The notes below the pieces were generated by a model. That model had not been told where the DNA came from. It saw nothing but the letters and a program-made list of their open reading frames with translations, and ran no database searches. Position numbers and translations under genes: made by a program. Below, piece by piece: positions 12,101-24,300 of a DNA stretch of 64,000 nt (positions within the stretch are counted from its first letter, which is position 1; each line of letters starts with the position of its first letter). Source of the stretch: Psilocybe azurescens (lineage: Eukaryota; Basidiomycota; Agaricomycetes; Agaricales; Agrocybaceae); the NCBI GenBank assembly GCA_023853785.1, contig JAJIRX010001046.1, forward strand, positions 85,518-149,517, written 5' to 3'.

Positions 12101-12613
12101 AAGTTCATTCATCAGCCCTTATGACTGGTATCCTCATCTATCCGCATTCCTTCTCAACGTGCTCGCCAAAAATCAATACGCTGCGCTGAAAGCCAATTTC
12201 GAACAATACTGTAAATCAATCACGAAGAAATTTTTTCTACCGTTTATCAAGTGTCTGCCTTATGCGATTCCAACACAGCACAACTTGAATGCGCTACGTG
12301 CACTGCATTACCTGTATCCCAAGATACATCCTCGCCATCGATGGAGACCGCCGTTTGGGTTCTGCTCTCTAGCTATAGATTTCTTGAAGGTATGTTAGAA
12401 GGGTAACTCTACTGTTTTTATTGTCCTCATTTTTGTCGTGATAGAAGTACGACCGCAGTTCCCTCTCACCCCCAGAGTTTGGCTCATTAACAGACTGGCT
12501 TTCGGGACTTAGGACTCGGGAATCTAGGAGGATATTGCGGGGCGATATCCCGATCTTACCCGGACCTAATTGATGCGTTTGATGTTTATACAACAGATGA
12601 AGGCGAGTCATAA
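9198..12613 (+). pseudogene. NACHT-domain NLR-like NTPase, copy NLR1
   Basis: Signal-transducing NTPase of the NACHT class; fungal members act as NLR-like sensors in non-self recognition and cell death. Exon model: 9198-9348, 9404-10762, 10830-11723, about 11783-12389, 12445-12613, all with GT-AG borders. The leader exon reads FQGARNVMITGGSIQQVEG. The NACHT core has Walker A GPAGAGKSAI (about 9570), the SFFFAKDAVGRGDG block, Walker B TVIIDGLDECTGS (about 9880) and FLIVSRPEYWI. The C-terminal exons are conserved with the other copies but have no known repeats. Damage: a +1 frameshift at about 9764-9772 (IDGFYA then stop), a CGA-to-TGA nonsense at 9983, a loss near 10165, a -1 at about 10284 (shared with NLR2), and a -1 at about 11300. 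The ATG at 9198 is chosen because it is conserved in five copies. Confidence 0.9.
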
Positions 12614-13705
12614 TCAAAAACAATTGATTACGACCAAGTCAAGGCACTCTGATGAAAGAAGGGAACGGAAGCATTTAATGGATCCTGTCAAGAGTATGAC
12701 CGTTAATTGTAGTACAAGTTGGGGTGTGCGCGAGGTCATGCTTGCATACTTAGAACAGCGCCGGTACAGCTTGTAGAAAAGAGCAGATGTGATTTCAAAT
12801 GTGAATAAAGAACGCCACTCCTCCAGCAGTTAAACATATGGTTGCCTGACTCGCCTCGAGAGTCGACACTCCAAGCACCTCGAATATCGAAAGCAAGTGA
12901 GGCGATGAGAGGCGGGTATCGAGCTCTGCCTAGCCGTGAACGCACACTGTATGCTTATCAGAACGGCAGTTATATATATACGGAAAAGGAGCAATACAAA
13001 GAAACGAAGAGGCTGTCATATTGGACCGATGTAAGGACCGAAATACTATGTGGTGAGTGGGAGGCTTCTGCGAATAAGACAAACACTGTTGATAGGATGA
13101 GATTGAAATCCATATTGTAAGCGGAGATTCTGAAGGGGAAGAGACGGGACAACTCGGACCAGGATTCAAAATGGAAGTCGTACAATCACACTTCGTCGAA
13201 GGACCCACGGTCCTCTGTTCTATGGTGTTGTCTATAAGTCGACATCGTTTTGGCGTCGTTAAAATAATAGACTCCATGCCAAGTCCAGAGCGTGCGCCGG
13301 GTAGTGGCGGGTGAGCATTTGAAAGAAATGCGGATGTATATTTAAATCGAGATGCGGGTGTATATGCGAGTGGAGGAGTTGTATTATGGCTAGCGATAGC
13401 CTTAGGATAGGGTTGTACGCAAGCGGGAGAGAAAGCGGGAGTATATCGATGCGGTGCCTGTTCCGGATTATATCAAGGTGGTCATCCAGAGGCCTACAGG
13501 CAGTGACGATGAGCAGCTTGTGCGCTTGAGTATAGCTGAAGGATGCAACGGGCTTGAATAATAAGAGGGCTTATAGGCGATGGGGCTCACATTCAAATGT
13601 GATCCCAGAACGATACCATCGTACGACCTGGAAATTGGATGATGGGATCAGCGCTCGAGTCTCAAACACAAGAGAATGTCTCCAGAATCAGAAAGACCTA
13701 CCGCT
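12614..13705. other. Conserved module segment downstream of NLR1; no gene recognised
   Basis: Matches 43813-44904 and 54516-55589 over its whole length, so it is part of the amplified unit. A + frame around 13330 aligns with frames near 44510, 55200 and 34540 (an FERNxDVYxxRDxGVYA-like pattern in the best copies), which hints at an old coding exon, but I recognise no family and each copy is broken. ArgRS copy A2 begins at its right edge. Confidence 0.45.
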
Positions 13706-14462
13706 CTACATCCTCTCCAGCCGGCTGCAAACTCAACAGATCCATCACACCGCACCGCCCCAATGCCTCCCCTCGCACACTGCTACAATATCATCTTCGC
13801 TCGCGCCCTCTATTCATCCTCCTCCCCTTCAAAATAACGTATCCCACGCACTGCTGATCGCATGCGTCAGTCTAAACGCGAGTGTCACATTGCGACTCCG
13901 CTTCTGTCTTTATCGCAGTCTTCACGACCTCTGGGTATATACTCAGGAGGAACTCAATACCGCGTGCGCACGTGTAGGAAGAGAGGAGGAGGAAAGAGAT
14001 GAGAGGGGCAGGGAAGAGGGATGGGGACAGGTTTTTGCAGGATATGGATGTGAGTCGGAGTGCGATATTGGAGATAATGCCGGTGTCGCCTTCGAAAGAT
14101 TCCACGCGAGTCCAGTTTAATGTGTATATGCCAATTCTAGCGAGAATAAATTGACGAATGTTAGCATGACGAAAAGAAATGGAAGAAAGGGAAGAAAGCC
14201 AATGCACCTCCATATCGTGAGTCTTGGCATGCGTAATCCCAATCTCAAGCGGCGTCTTCTCCGTATCCACCATTGCCTTTTACTTCTCTTCATTCGTCGT
14301 CATCCGCTGCTGTATCGCATTCCCCGCCTCCTTGATAACCTCAATCTTATCCAGGAACACCGCTGTGCCTTGGCTGTGCTCATTCCCTGTATGAGCTCGT
14401 GTTGATGTGTTAGAGGGATCCGTGCCCGAGACGGCGGACAGTGGGGGTATAGATGGGGCCAT
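13706..14462 (-). pseudogene. Arginyl-tRNA synthetase, internally deleted copy A2
   Basis: The start at 14462 (MAPSIPPLSAVSGTDPSN) is the ArgRS N-terminus, but after about 18 codons the reading jumps to a C-terminal segment: GTAVFLDKIEVIKEAGNAI, then EIGITHAKTHDME, NWTRVESFEGDTG and the start of the anticodon-binding domain (EFLLSIYPEVVKTAIKTEA). The catalytic HIGH and GDW regions are deleted. The 3' end keeps the typical ArgRS terminus (LLSLQP, with a +1 frameshift before the final Arg-Met-stop at 13706-13711). It is flanked by the NLR1 downstream segment and the truncated end of AEC copy E2. A deletion derivative; not functional. Confidence 0.85.
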
Positions 14463-14609
14463 GCTTTTGACTTTGGTGTGCAGCGAGGGGCGAGGGAACG
14501 CGGGTTGTATGTTTTTGTAAGTGTTCTGAAAGTAAAACACCTGCAGTTTGAAGCACAACAGAGGGAATTCTTGGATGATGAGAAAACTTAAAAGAGAGGC
14601 GACGGGATG

Positions 14610-17240
14610 GGGCAGGGAGTATAGAAGGAAGGTACTGACGGTGAAGGATATTGGCCTGCGTGAGTAAGAGTAAAGGGGAAGAGGGAGGAATGGTTCGTGA
14701 TTTTCTTGTAAGGAGGAGAAAGGAAGGGGGAGAAAAGAAAAGCGAAGAGGAAGAACACTAGAGTGATCGAGATCAAAGAACCACGAACAGTAAGCGATCG
14801 AATGACGAAGAAGGGAAGGTTATAGAATCGCCCCAAAAAAGAAAAAGGAATAGAAAGAAGAAAATAGAAGGCGCATACATCCTGCCCTCACAACACACAA
14901 CACAGTACATATAGAAAATAAAAGAAAGAAGAACAAATCACTCACTCCTCAAACACAGCATGCCAATCGCTCTTCGTCGCGAGGGAAGTGAGCAGCATGT
15001 GCACCGAGATTACGAGTAGCACCATCTTCGGCTTGCTGGCTTCGTTGCCGGTTCGTCTCCTTTTCCACTTTGCGTATCCTTCCGTTGCAGCGATCGAATG
15101 TGTCCCTAAGCCGGAATATATCCTTGACGCGCTGTATACACCTCATATAACTCCCCTTCTTCTTCCCCTCACCCTCCTTCCTTCCCCCAGCCTCCTTCCC
15201 CCTCTTCCCCCTCCCCACCCCCAAAATACACAACAAGCGTCGCCGGCACTACACAGTTCCCACACGTCCCAACCGCCTCATTCACAGGCCTTGACATGCT
15301 ATTATGCTCCAGCGCATATTGAAGAGGGGGTGTCAGGGTGACGATGAGCGAGAGCAGGATGGGACGGCGTCGAGTAAAACTGTTAGGAATACATGGACCG
15401 AGAGGAGAAGCGTGTGTAGGGGGTTCAGAACGTATGTGTAAGGGGGGCGCAGGGGGGCTAGAAGCTTTGAGAAAGGACGAGCACGAGGGGGGAGACGGTG
15501 CACCGTTTTCGAGCTCGCACTCGCATGTATTATTGAGGTCGCGTTCGACTTCATCTCCATCCCCCTCCTCATCTCCACTACCACTCATCTCCACATTCCT
15601 TGCACACCTCCAGCGCCCTCAGCGCTACATCAGGCCCAGCAGTAGCAGTGGAAGCATCAACACCTCAAACCGGCAAATCCACGTGGCTCTCATTCGGACT
15701 GTATTGGAACGAGTTGTAGAATGACGTGCTATGCCTGCCAGGCAGCAGAGGATGTCTCCTACTGTTTCCAGCCCCAGCTTCTGTACTGTGTCCTTGTCCC
15801 TTGTCTCTGTTCCGTCTGCAATTGGGGCCTTTTGCCGTTCCACGCTGGATGTCGTGAACAATGGCGTAGTACCCAGAGCACCAGGGCCCCCTGAGGACGC
15901 TGGTGATGCAAAGCGACGAAGGCGCTTAGAGGACGTGGGCGACTCAGCGAACAGGCTCGCCACCCGTCTTCATTGACGCTGACGTCGAGCTCAATGCGTG
16001 CGTCCTAAAATCATATTCGTCCACATCTCCCACCTATTCGTCGTCATCGGTGAAGTCCATGAGGAGCGGCGTGCCTTCACCCCCAGCGTTGCAATCTGTG
16101 TCGAGTCCGTGGACGGATGTAAACGGCGGGGTCGCGGATCAGAGGATAGGTGGTGCGAGGATGATGTCTGCCCGCGAGGAGGCTTATGCCGTAGCTTTGG
16201 GACCTGTGAGAGGTGATTAGCGGGATGTATGCGGGTGGGCAAGGGTACAGAGACGGCGATGGACATGGGGGTATAGGTGAGAGGGATAGGTGCGTACGAA
16301 AGGAGTGAAACAGAGCGCAAAATGAAAGCAAGAACCACATATCACCATTCCAAGTGTACTAGATATTATCAAATACGTCAGCGCGTGTCCGAGCATAGCG
16401 TTCTTGTAATTGTCCGAGCTTCACGTGAGGTTGGACACCGAGACGACGAGACTCTGGATGAGCGCGATAGGGAGTACGTTGGAGTTCATGAAAATCGCGG
16501 CGGCTACTATGAAGGTCCTAAGTGTGTGTCACTGTGTGAGAATGAGTTAGAATCAATTAAGTGCGGAGGGGAGAAAGAGAGAGGAGGGCGAGTAAGGTAG
16601 GATGTGGTGGGGAGTATTCCAAGGCATCTGTGAATGGGGCGAGGGATGAAAGGAATAAAATGGCAGTACGAAATGCGAAAAGAACGTGAATCGTGGAAAA
16701 GTATAATGAATACGAGGAAAAGGAAGGATAGGGTGCACGTACCGCTACGACTTTCTCAACCCGAATGTCCGTCCCAGAACCCGGCTCACCATTGAGGTGC
16801 CTATGACGATGATGAACCATATCGGAATCGTCCAGAGTTCTTTGAGTTTCTGTGAAAGGTCAATTGGATGCAGCGTAAGTCTAATTACAAAGAATAATAG
16901 AAAAACTGCTCGTCATGTACACGTACCGGGAGAAAAAAAAACAGCTTTGGAGAAGAGTAGTGCGGGTGTGAAGAGCGATACATCGAGTGTGTTGATTTTC
17001 TATAATTACAAACGTCAGTGCTATATAAAGCACAGCCTTGGAACGAACCAGAGATAGTCAGGGGAGAGTGTATGCGTACCTCATGAGCCTTCTTATCCAG
17101 GATACTGTCTTGCCAGGATGTACCCGACAGCACATGGGAAGAAGACCTCGAGGATGGACCTTCATAAAGAGAGAAACCATAAGGGCTCAGAATGAGGTAT
17201 TCCACAGGTGATAGATAGCGGGGCACGTCAGAGAGCACGG
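14610..17240 (-). pseudogene. AEC-family transporter, most complete copy E2
   Basis: The fullest AEC copy, read from 17240 downward. The first exon block ends with a GYILARQ-type helix and ILDKK, with a frameshift before ILDKK. The next exon (about 16930-17000) gives INTLDVSLFTPALLFSKAV, followed by KLKELWTIPIWFIIVIGTSM and RVLGRTFGLRKS (16740-16830), which ends in TAG where other copies have CAG. Then come SFIVAAAIFMNSNVLPIALI and KNAMLGHALTYLIISSTLG (16340-16500). This is the only copy that keeps the 17 nt encoding part of AMLGHA. A long hydrophilic loop follows, then LSLIVTLTPPLQYALEH and CGNCVVPATLVVYFG (15230-15330), and a block near 14950-15050 that in another frame reads MVLLVISVHMLLTSLATK. 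The last exon is cut at about 14610 by the ArgRS junction. The intact family exports small organic anions across membranes; this copy has several lesions. Confidence 0.82.
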
Positions 17241-19206
17241 CAGAAAAATAAAGATGAGAGAAGAACAGAACTATACGCGTTGAAGACAGCGAGGATCACT
17301 GAAGGGAGTCTCCCCACCCGTCTCCTAGTTGAGATAAGAGCGGTATGCCGACCTCGCGGACGCTGGGTCCTTCCTGTACGTGGAGGTGAACTGCGCGTCG
17401 GACGACATCGTCCACCGCATATATACAGTCCGTGTATGTTAATTGGATTGTGGTGGTGTGATTCATTTGAGTGGTAACTGTACACATCCATTCGCGGGCG
17501 GCATGGTTTGAAAGGTCAAAGTGTGATCAGTGGCCCAGACTGTTGTGCCATCACTGAACAAATCCCTTTACGTTCTGAAAAGCTCTCCCTTTGAGTTTGA
17601 GAATCCACTCGCATTGTAAATGGCGCACCCACATGTCTACTTCACGTCTCAACGCAACTCTGCAAGATGGTCAGGACTCTCGGAACAGCTTACCTGCTTG
17701 TTATATCCCTCGCCATGGAGAGCAATAGCACCGAAGATCATCGATTAGGAGGCGATAGGGGAGATGGTTAATGGCATTATGAGGAGTTTCTCAATAAACC
17801 GAATTTATTGGACACTGCACTGATTTCAAAACGCCACATTGAGGGATGTTAAATCCGACCGTTTTAACAGGACTCTGAATGGATGGGGAGGAGAGAACTG
17901 TAGACTCAGATTGGGAAAGAGGGACAACTATTGAATCAAATTCCTCATCGTGGTTCAAGCAACCAGCTCATGATGCCCCGTATTAGGGCACAGCAATGCG
18001 CTCCATCTCCGTCATCCTCCATCTTCAGCGATCACTCTCCCGACATTAACTGACCATAATATGCTTGGACACGTCCCCTACATTTGGATCGGATGGATAT
18101 GCATAGGGTTACATGTCCACAACATCTACTATCACTATCTTGTTCATTTTTTCCAGTCCGTGCATGAGCGGGGAGAGTGACAAACACTACTATTGTGATT
18201 ATACATGGTCACCCAACAAGCATCGTTGACCTTAATGTGACACACTCCTCCCAATCTGCTCCTAAAACACGGGCGTTCACATAGTGATCCCGTCGCTTGG
18301 ACTTGTCAGACTGAAGGCTAAACGAAGAGTCAGAAGATCTTGGACATGTGAATTTACTACTCTACGTGTGCCTCCACCGCGCACTATCGTCTCAGGAACC
18401 TCTGGCCGACGGGTTGCACACGGGGAGGGGATATATAGGTGCCTGTGCAATTCGCGTTTGGGATACGGGATGGGCTCACACGGTCAGTGACACTGGTTTG
18501 GGAAAGGGAGAGGGGTTGAATTTCACAGTGCGTAGGCAAGTGGGGTTCTATGAAGAGAGTAAGTGGATTAATCCAGTAAGGGTGTGGGCAGAGTCTTGAC
18601 CTAAACGAGCACAAAGGCCCACCGGGTGTTGTTACCCTGTTGCATCTGTGTGCAGGTAGCATACTTGGTGGGTCGGTACAACAATGACGACCTATCATTG
18701 GTTCAAAAACATGGTGGCTCGTACTTGCTTCCGATGGCTTCTTACAATATAGTTGATTTTTGAACATACACTTCAAAAAGAAAATGGAAAATTTAAATAT
18801 TTTGTTAGATACATCTTGTATCCCGTGGCAACACGGCCACCCCTATTTTACCCCAAATCTAGCTCGTGGCTGTTCGCAAGCCACAGAAGATGGTTTGCTG
18901 ACACGGCTATTAATATGAGCTGGGACTTTTGGGATGGGTCTAGGGTTTTGCATTCCTCTCGCGAGAGTTCCACATCGCCTGTGTGTTGTCACCGGTACAG
19001 TCAACTAGTATTCACAGCAATCCTTACATGCACATGCTTTGAATAGCGGTCAACACTGCTCTGTACACATCAAATTCCACAACCGAGGCTATGCTTGATG
19101 CTTTATTACGATCCGTATAAAGGGCATGTGCCTGTAAGTGGTTGACACAGCTACTGTTCTCTCCTACTACATTGTACACCATTGACAACACATCCTTTCC
19201 ACAAAT
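17241..19206. other. Unassigned DNA between AEC copy E2 and NLR2
   Basis: About 2 kb with no frame I can assign and no match to the conserved flank that precedes the other NLR copies, except weak similarity in the last 40 bp before the ATG. Small frames at 17208-17491 and 18284-18776 look like chance. NLR2 therefore has a different or much older upstream region than NLR1, NLR4, NLR5 and NLR6. Confidence 0.5.
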
Positions 19207-19328
19207 ATGCCCAAAAATGAGAACAATTCCACAATCCGTTCCCATCGGTCTCACATGTCGGGTATGCAGCAATTCCAAGGCGCAAGAAACGTCATGATTA
19301 CTGGAGGGAGCATTCGACAAGTAGTAGA

Positions 19329-19337
19329 AGGGAATTA
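19329..19337. repeat. Target-site duplication, left copy
   Basis: AGGGAATTA, identical to 21347-21355. Joining the flanks across the element restores one continuous leader-exon reading like the other NLR copies. Confidence 0.9.
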
Positions 19338-19620
19338 GGGCACAGGTTTTTTACCGTGGCAGGGGCGTGCCGGGCGTGCCGGGGCGTGCAAAACTGGGGC
19401 GTGCAAGGGGCGTGCAGGGGCTGGGGCGTGCATATCTGCGGATGGGCGTGCAATATTGAAATTATTGCTGAATCAAATTCATCGATTAAGCGGAAGTATA
19501 TCTACCAAGAAATAGGAATAGCGGAAGCAGATGCACTGATTAGACAGACGGAATCTAAATATAGCTGTGCAGAGGCGTTCATCCACCCGTAGATAGAGCC
19601 GTAAGCTGTACCGTATGGTG

Positions 19621-19723
19621 AGGGCTGAGTTTTTAAAGATACGGTGACGGTTACGGCTCCACCGTAGCCGTATGGTACCGTAAGGCATACGGCCGTGAAC
19701 CGTTACGGTACGGTGCGCAGCCC
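19621..19723. mobile_element. About 103-bp MITE-like inverted repeat
   Basis: The left end AGGGCTGAG and the right end (reverse complement AGGGCTGCG) are inverted. Both arms contain ACGGTxACGGTT-type blocks, so the whole can fold into a hairpin around CCGTAGCCGTATGGTACCG. Flanking target duplications are not clear. It is nested in the 2.0-kb element. Confidence 0.6.
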
Positions 19724-20586
19724 TAGTACGGACTTGCGGGGGGCGTGCGGGCGTTTTATAAATTGAACAGAAATAAATGAGCACGTTCACGGGAATAGGG
19801 ATTGAGGTCAGTTGAATGTGTGGGTCACTTGTTCCTGTGGATCGATTGGTCTTGATTCTGTCTACGATCGTCATCAGTCCAATGTTCTCTAGGCCGTATG
19901 TATTCTATATATACCCCTCTGAATATCTCGATGTGTGCTATATGATCACATTTGGAATGAGCCGAGCTCGGGAGTTCGTCAATGGTACGGATACTGCGTA
20001 CACACACTCACGGATGCGAATAGTTCATACCGAGCTCATGTACAAGGTTGAGATAAGTCCGGAAGTCTGTTCATTTCGTGGCTAAGAGCGATATGTCCTT
20101 ATCATCCAGTGACGAATTGGAGGCGGATATCCACACCCACGTCCAAACGCACGGGATTCACAGTCAGTGCACAGAGTGCTACTGTTAACAACTTCGCAGC
20201 CCAGATACCCTGAGCTCCCATGTTTCCATGTTCCCCAGCCCATCCGAGCTCCATCTAGCCCACCATCCCACTCTATCCCTTTCAAGTACAGCACAGTAGC
20301 ATGTGTAACATAAACAGCAGCTTAAGTGTGTACCTAGTCGAGTATATCAATACCGTGACATACATCAATATTAAATCTCTCACTATTTTGTCAAATAACT
20401 ACTTATTAACTTGTGTTCGATCGATGGGGTGCCCGTGTAATGGGGATCCGAGTCTGGAGTGACAATCTGCGTGATTCATTAACGGATAGACAATGTCGAA
20501 TTCGATATCTAATATTTAATGGTCAACGCTCGCTATGATATTACCAGAAGCTCTCTCTCAACTTTTACTGGACTATACAGCTAATT

Positions 20587-20790
20587 GGGCAAGGGGAAAT
20601 AGCCAGCGGCAGGGGCGTGCGGGGGCGTGCAGGGTGTGCAGAGAAAGCTGTAGTGTGGGCGTGCGGGGGGCGTGCGTGGGGAGTGAAAATGGGGCGTGCA
20701 CTGCATGGGGCGTCAGTGGGGCGTGCACCGGGGGCGTGCGGGGGCGTGCTGGGGGGCGTGCATTGGGGCGTGCATATGTCACGCTGGGTG
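20587..20790. repeat. Internal copy of the transposon end with a GGGCGTGC array
   Basis: Begins GGGCAAGGGGAAATAGCC, which matches the right terminus of the 2.0-kb element better than the left terminus does, and continues with about ten GGGCGTGC-type repeats. This suggests a second, nested or rearranged element end. The 9 bp before it do not match the bases after 21346, so a clean separate insertion is not supported. Confidence 0.65.
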
Positions 20791-21346
20791 CAGGTGGGTT
20801 TTAAAGGTGATATAGCTAAATACAGGTTAGTATACTTGCAATCATATGTACCAAGTCGTTAAGCGCCCGTTTACTCAGAGTTTTTACCTTGATTAGATGA
20901 TATCGATGACTTATTGCCACTCATGTTCTCCCTTCGGTACTTACCTTGTTAACGTTTTGACCTCAGTAAAATAAGAAATTTAATATATATTTGTATTTAG
21001 ATAGTCTTATAGATATTTTAAGCACTGGGCCATTACATTTAAATGTGCAAAGGGTATCCTGCAGGTTGTGCGGTTGGTTAAACATGGGTCAAACATACTT
21101 ACAAGGCAAATATCACGTGTTACTCTGTGACTCTATACAGCCAACTTGATTAAAAAAACATTCGCTGCGCGAATACCCACTGCTAGCAAGATAATTACGA
21201 CTAAGGAACCATGGTTACACCCCCAAAGGTCTTTTAAATGCACCAGTACACGATATATGTAGACCGGAATAAGCACGCCCGCATGGCCCATCTTGCACGC
21301 CCCAACACGCCCGCACGCCCCCTACCACGGCTATTTCCCTTTGCCC

Positions 21347-21355
21347 AGGGAATTA
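21347..21355. repeat. Target-site duplication, right copy
   Basis: AGGGAATTA, identical to 19329-19337, immediately before the resumed NLR2 exon. Confidence 0.9.
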
Positions 21356-24300
21356 CTATGAAGGAGGCAGGGATGTAGGTAAGTGCCAGTAGAGGTTATA
21401 TACTATATACACTGATTCTGAAGCAATAGGACTGCACATTCTGGGGCAGCACATCGCAGCTGATGCGATGTATAACTCTGCCGAGCGCTTCCCTCCCCCA
21501 AAATGCCACCCCGGCACTCGCGAGAAGATAATCAACACAATACTGGACTGGATCAACGGCCCCACTCCCAAGGAACGAGCGCTTTGGCTCAACGGACCAG
21601 CTGGAGCCGGTAAATCTGCCATCGCCCACTCCATTGCTGTTCTGCTGCAGGAGATCTCAGAGGATAGCAAGTATGCCGGGAGCTTCTTCTTCGCCAAGGA
21701 TGCCGTTGGACGCGGGGATGGATCCAAGTTATTCTCAACAATTGCATACCAGCTCGCCCTCAACTTCCCATCCTTTCGTGCCCTCATTGACGCTGCTATG
21801 CTTGATAATCCCACTCTTCCGACTAAATCCATCGACGTCCAGCTCCGATACCTCATCATAGATCCATTACTGCGTGTAAATGACTGGCCTGCGCATAGCC
21901 CCACAGTTATTATCGACGGTTTGGACAAATGCGCCGGGTCGAAACAAATGCAGTCCGAAATTCTTTCACTCATTTCCAAGGCGATCACCGAGCACAATAT
22001 CCCCTCCGATTTCTCATTGTTAGTCGCCCGGAGTACTGGATTTCAGATTCATTTGAAATTGGACCTCTGGTACAACTTACAAAATCAGTCTGTCTACGAG
22101 ACGATGTGGACGCAGATGTTGATATCGAGAAGTATCTTCGGGAGGGATTCAACAAGATTTACGATGAAAATATTCGAATAATGTCTTCTACTCCGCGTCC
22201 CTGGCCTCCAGATCACATCATCCAGCGATTTGTGCGTAGTGCTTCAGGCCAGTATGTGTACGCATCCACTGTCCTGAAATTTGTTGGCGCCTCGTCCGAT
22301 TTCTGTGACCCCGAGAACAACTCCAGATATTGACGACACCTGGACCACATCATGCATCCGCATTTTCGGATCTCGATAAACTCTACGCCACCATCCTGTC
22401 ATCATATCCTCGACCAGACTCAATGAAACGTGTCCTTGGTGGTCTCTGGCTCGAATTCAGTGAGAAAACTATTCAGGAATTCCTAGGAGTGGATTCAGGA
22501 GAAATTCAACTCGTTTTGAGGGCCTTAAGCTCTTTGATCAGAATATCCAAGGCTGAATACTCAGAGGAGTTCCGTGCACTGGAGCCGATCTTTGGTTCTC
22601 CATTGGTAGAAGCATCGATTTCATTTTCTCACCTATCGTTCCGAGAATTTCTCTGGGATGAGTTAAGGTCAGGAGAGTATACAATTGATAGAAGCGCTGT
22701 CCGGACTAAGTTTTGGTGCGCCATGCTCAAGCTTGGGGTTGATATTGTTGAGGATAGTCCACGGGCCGAGCGGACTATAGCATGGTAAGTGTCTTAGTAT
22801 TTTTGTGTATTCAAAATATACAAGGAATACTGATGTACACATTTTCTGACAGCATCGACTTATCGGCCTATCGTAAAATGCTCTCTGAACTTCAGTCATC
22901 GTGGATCGGACGTGATGCGAGATCTATTGTCGATTCATTAGAGGAACTTAACAAAAGCCTTAACATGATCTTCGCTTGCAAACCTTCGCATGTCGCCCCA
23001 AGCAAGTCATCTGTACTGGTTTACGAGCGCTGTCTTGGATGTTCTTGCTCAGCTGAAATCTGTATGGGCCTTGGACGGTCCATTTTGGCGTCCGATGCAC
23101 CGACACCTTGTTCAGTCTCTCACAGATGCTCTCAGCGTTGCTCAAACAGTGTCAGCCAAGCAGATCATGCACCGATCACTCAAACACTCAGGAACCTTCG
23201 CATACTTTGCTTTTTACAGTTCTGGCTTTCCTGTCGACTCAAGTTACAACATCGAGGATATCTCGGAATCAATGAATATCGGCCTGGATACCATTATATC
23301 TGATCTCCAACACCTCTCTGACTTGGTATATCCTGATTTCTCCCGTGGTGAAAGAAGTTATATAAATACTATGGGTCCAGTCTTTTCCGCCATGCATTGT
23401 AAGGTCCAAGTCCATTGCCAGGAAAATAGACATGTTGCAGCATGGGACCATCAGATAGTAAGTTTCAGTGCGCAGTGCTTCAACATGATATTCCACAGCA
23501 ATGATGACCAATCGTCTGTTCAACCCCGATGGGTGCTCGTAGGTACTGCCGACTGCTTCTTACGATACAGTCGGATTTCGGACATACACTCTAAAGAATA
23601 TTTTGAAGATCTGAAGAAAATGGAAATATTCAACACTATAACGGATATATATTTCTGGGATCGTTTACGTGATATTGATGAACCCTTAATCAAATTGATA
23701 TTGGGAGCGTTGGGCTGGTTTAACAGGCAGATGGCAAGTGGCAATATCATCATATTCTAGTCACTAATTTACGCTTGCTGTCTATAATGCCAGACAGGAC
23801 CCAACAAAGACGTTATTGAAGATCACGAGAGTAGCCTTCCTCAAACAATGCTATGCTCTGCAAAAATAATATTCAAAATCATCTACTTGTCAAACTTCAC
23901 AGACGCCTATTGCTCTAATCTTTGGATGTATAGTGATAGCCACTCTACTCCATCTGTATCTTTACATATAATCCCTCCATCTCATGACAGAACCTACTCC
24001 TCTGTCGAGGAGAAGCCTCTGAATCGATTGGACATTCCGGGTTGAACGTTTCACTAGTTACAAGTTTCACGGATGGATAACTGATTTCCACGAGCAAGTG
24101 TTGGACAGGGAAGGAAGCTCAGTCATCAGCCCTTATGACTGGTATCCTCATCTAGCTGCATTCCTTCTCACCATGCTCGTAAAAAACCAATACGCTGCGC
24201 AGCACCCCAATTTCGAAACAGGCTGGAAAACAATTACAATGAAATATTTTCTGCCGTTTATCAAGTGTCTGCCTTATGCCATTCCAACACAGCAGAACTT

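Larger units (their letters stand above)
19338..21346. mobile_element. 2.0-kb non-autonomous DNA transposon inserted in NLR2 exon 1
   Basis: The element is bounded by a perfect 9-bp duplication (AGGGAATTA at 19329-19337 and 21347-21355). Its ends are inverted: the left starts GGGCACAGG and the right, reverse-complemented, starts GGGCAAAGG; both continue with a CCGTGG(C/T)AGGGG stretch. Subterminal arrays of GGGCGTGC occur on both sides (about seven copies at 19362-19450, and inverted copies at 21270-21335). No transposase frame is present, so it depends on a partner. The 9-bp target duplication suits Mutator-like elements; if the last A belongs to the element, the duplication is 8 bp, as in hAT elements. 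It contains a smaller MITE and an internal repeat of its left end. Confidence 0.88.

Noticed and set aside
20611..20790. Telomere-type or G-quadruplex origin repeat
   Set aside because: The GGGCGTGC repeats belong to the ends of the inserted element and occur inverted at its other end.
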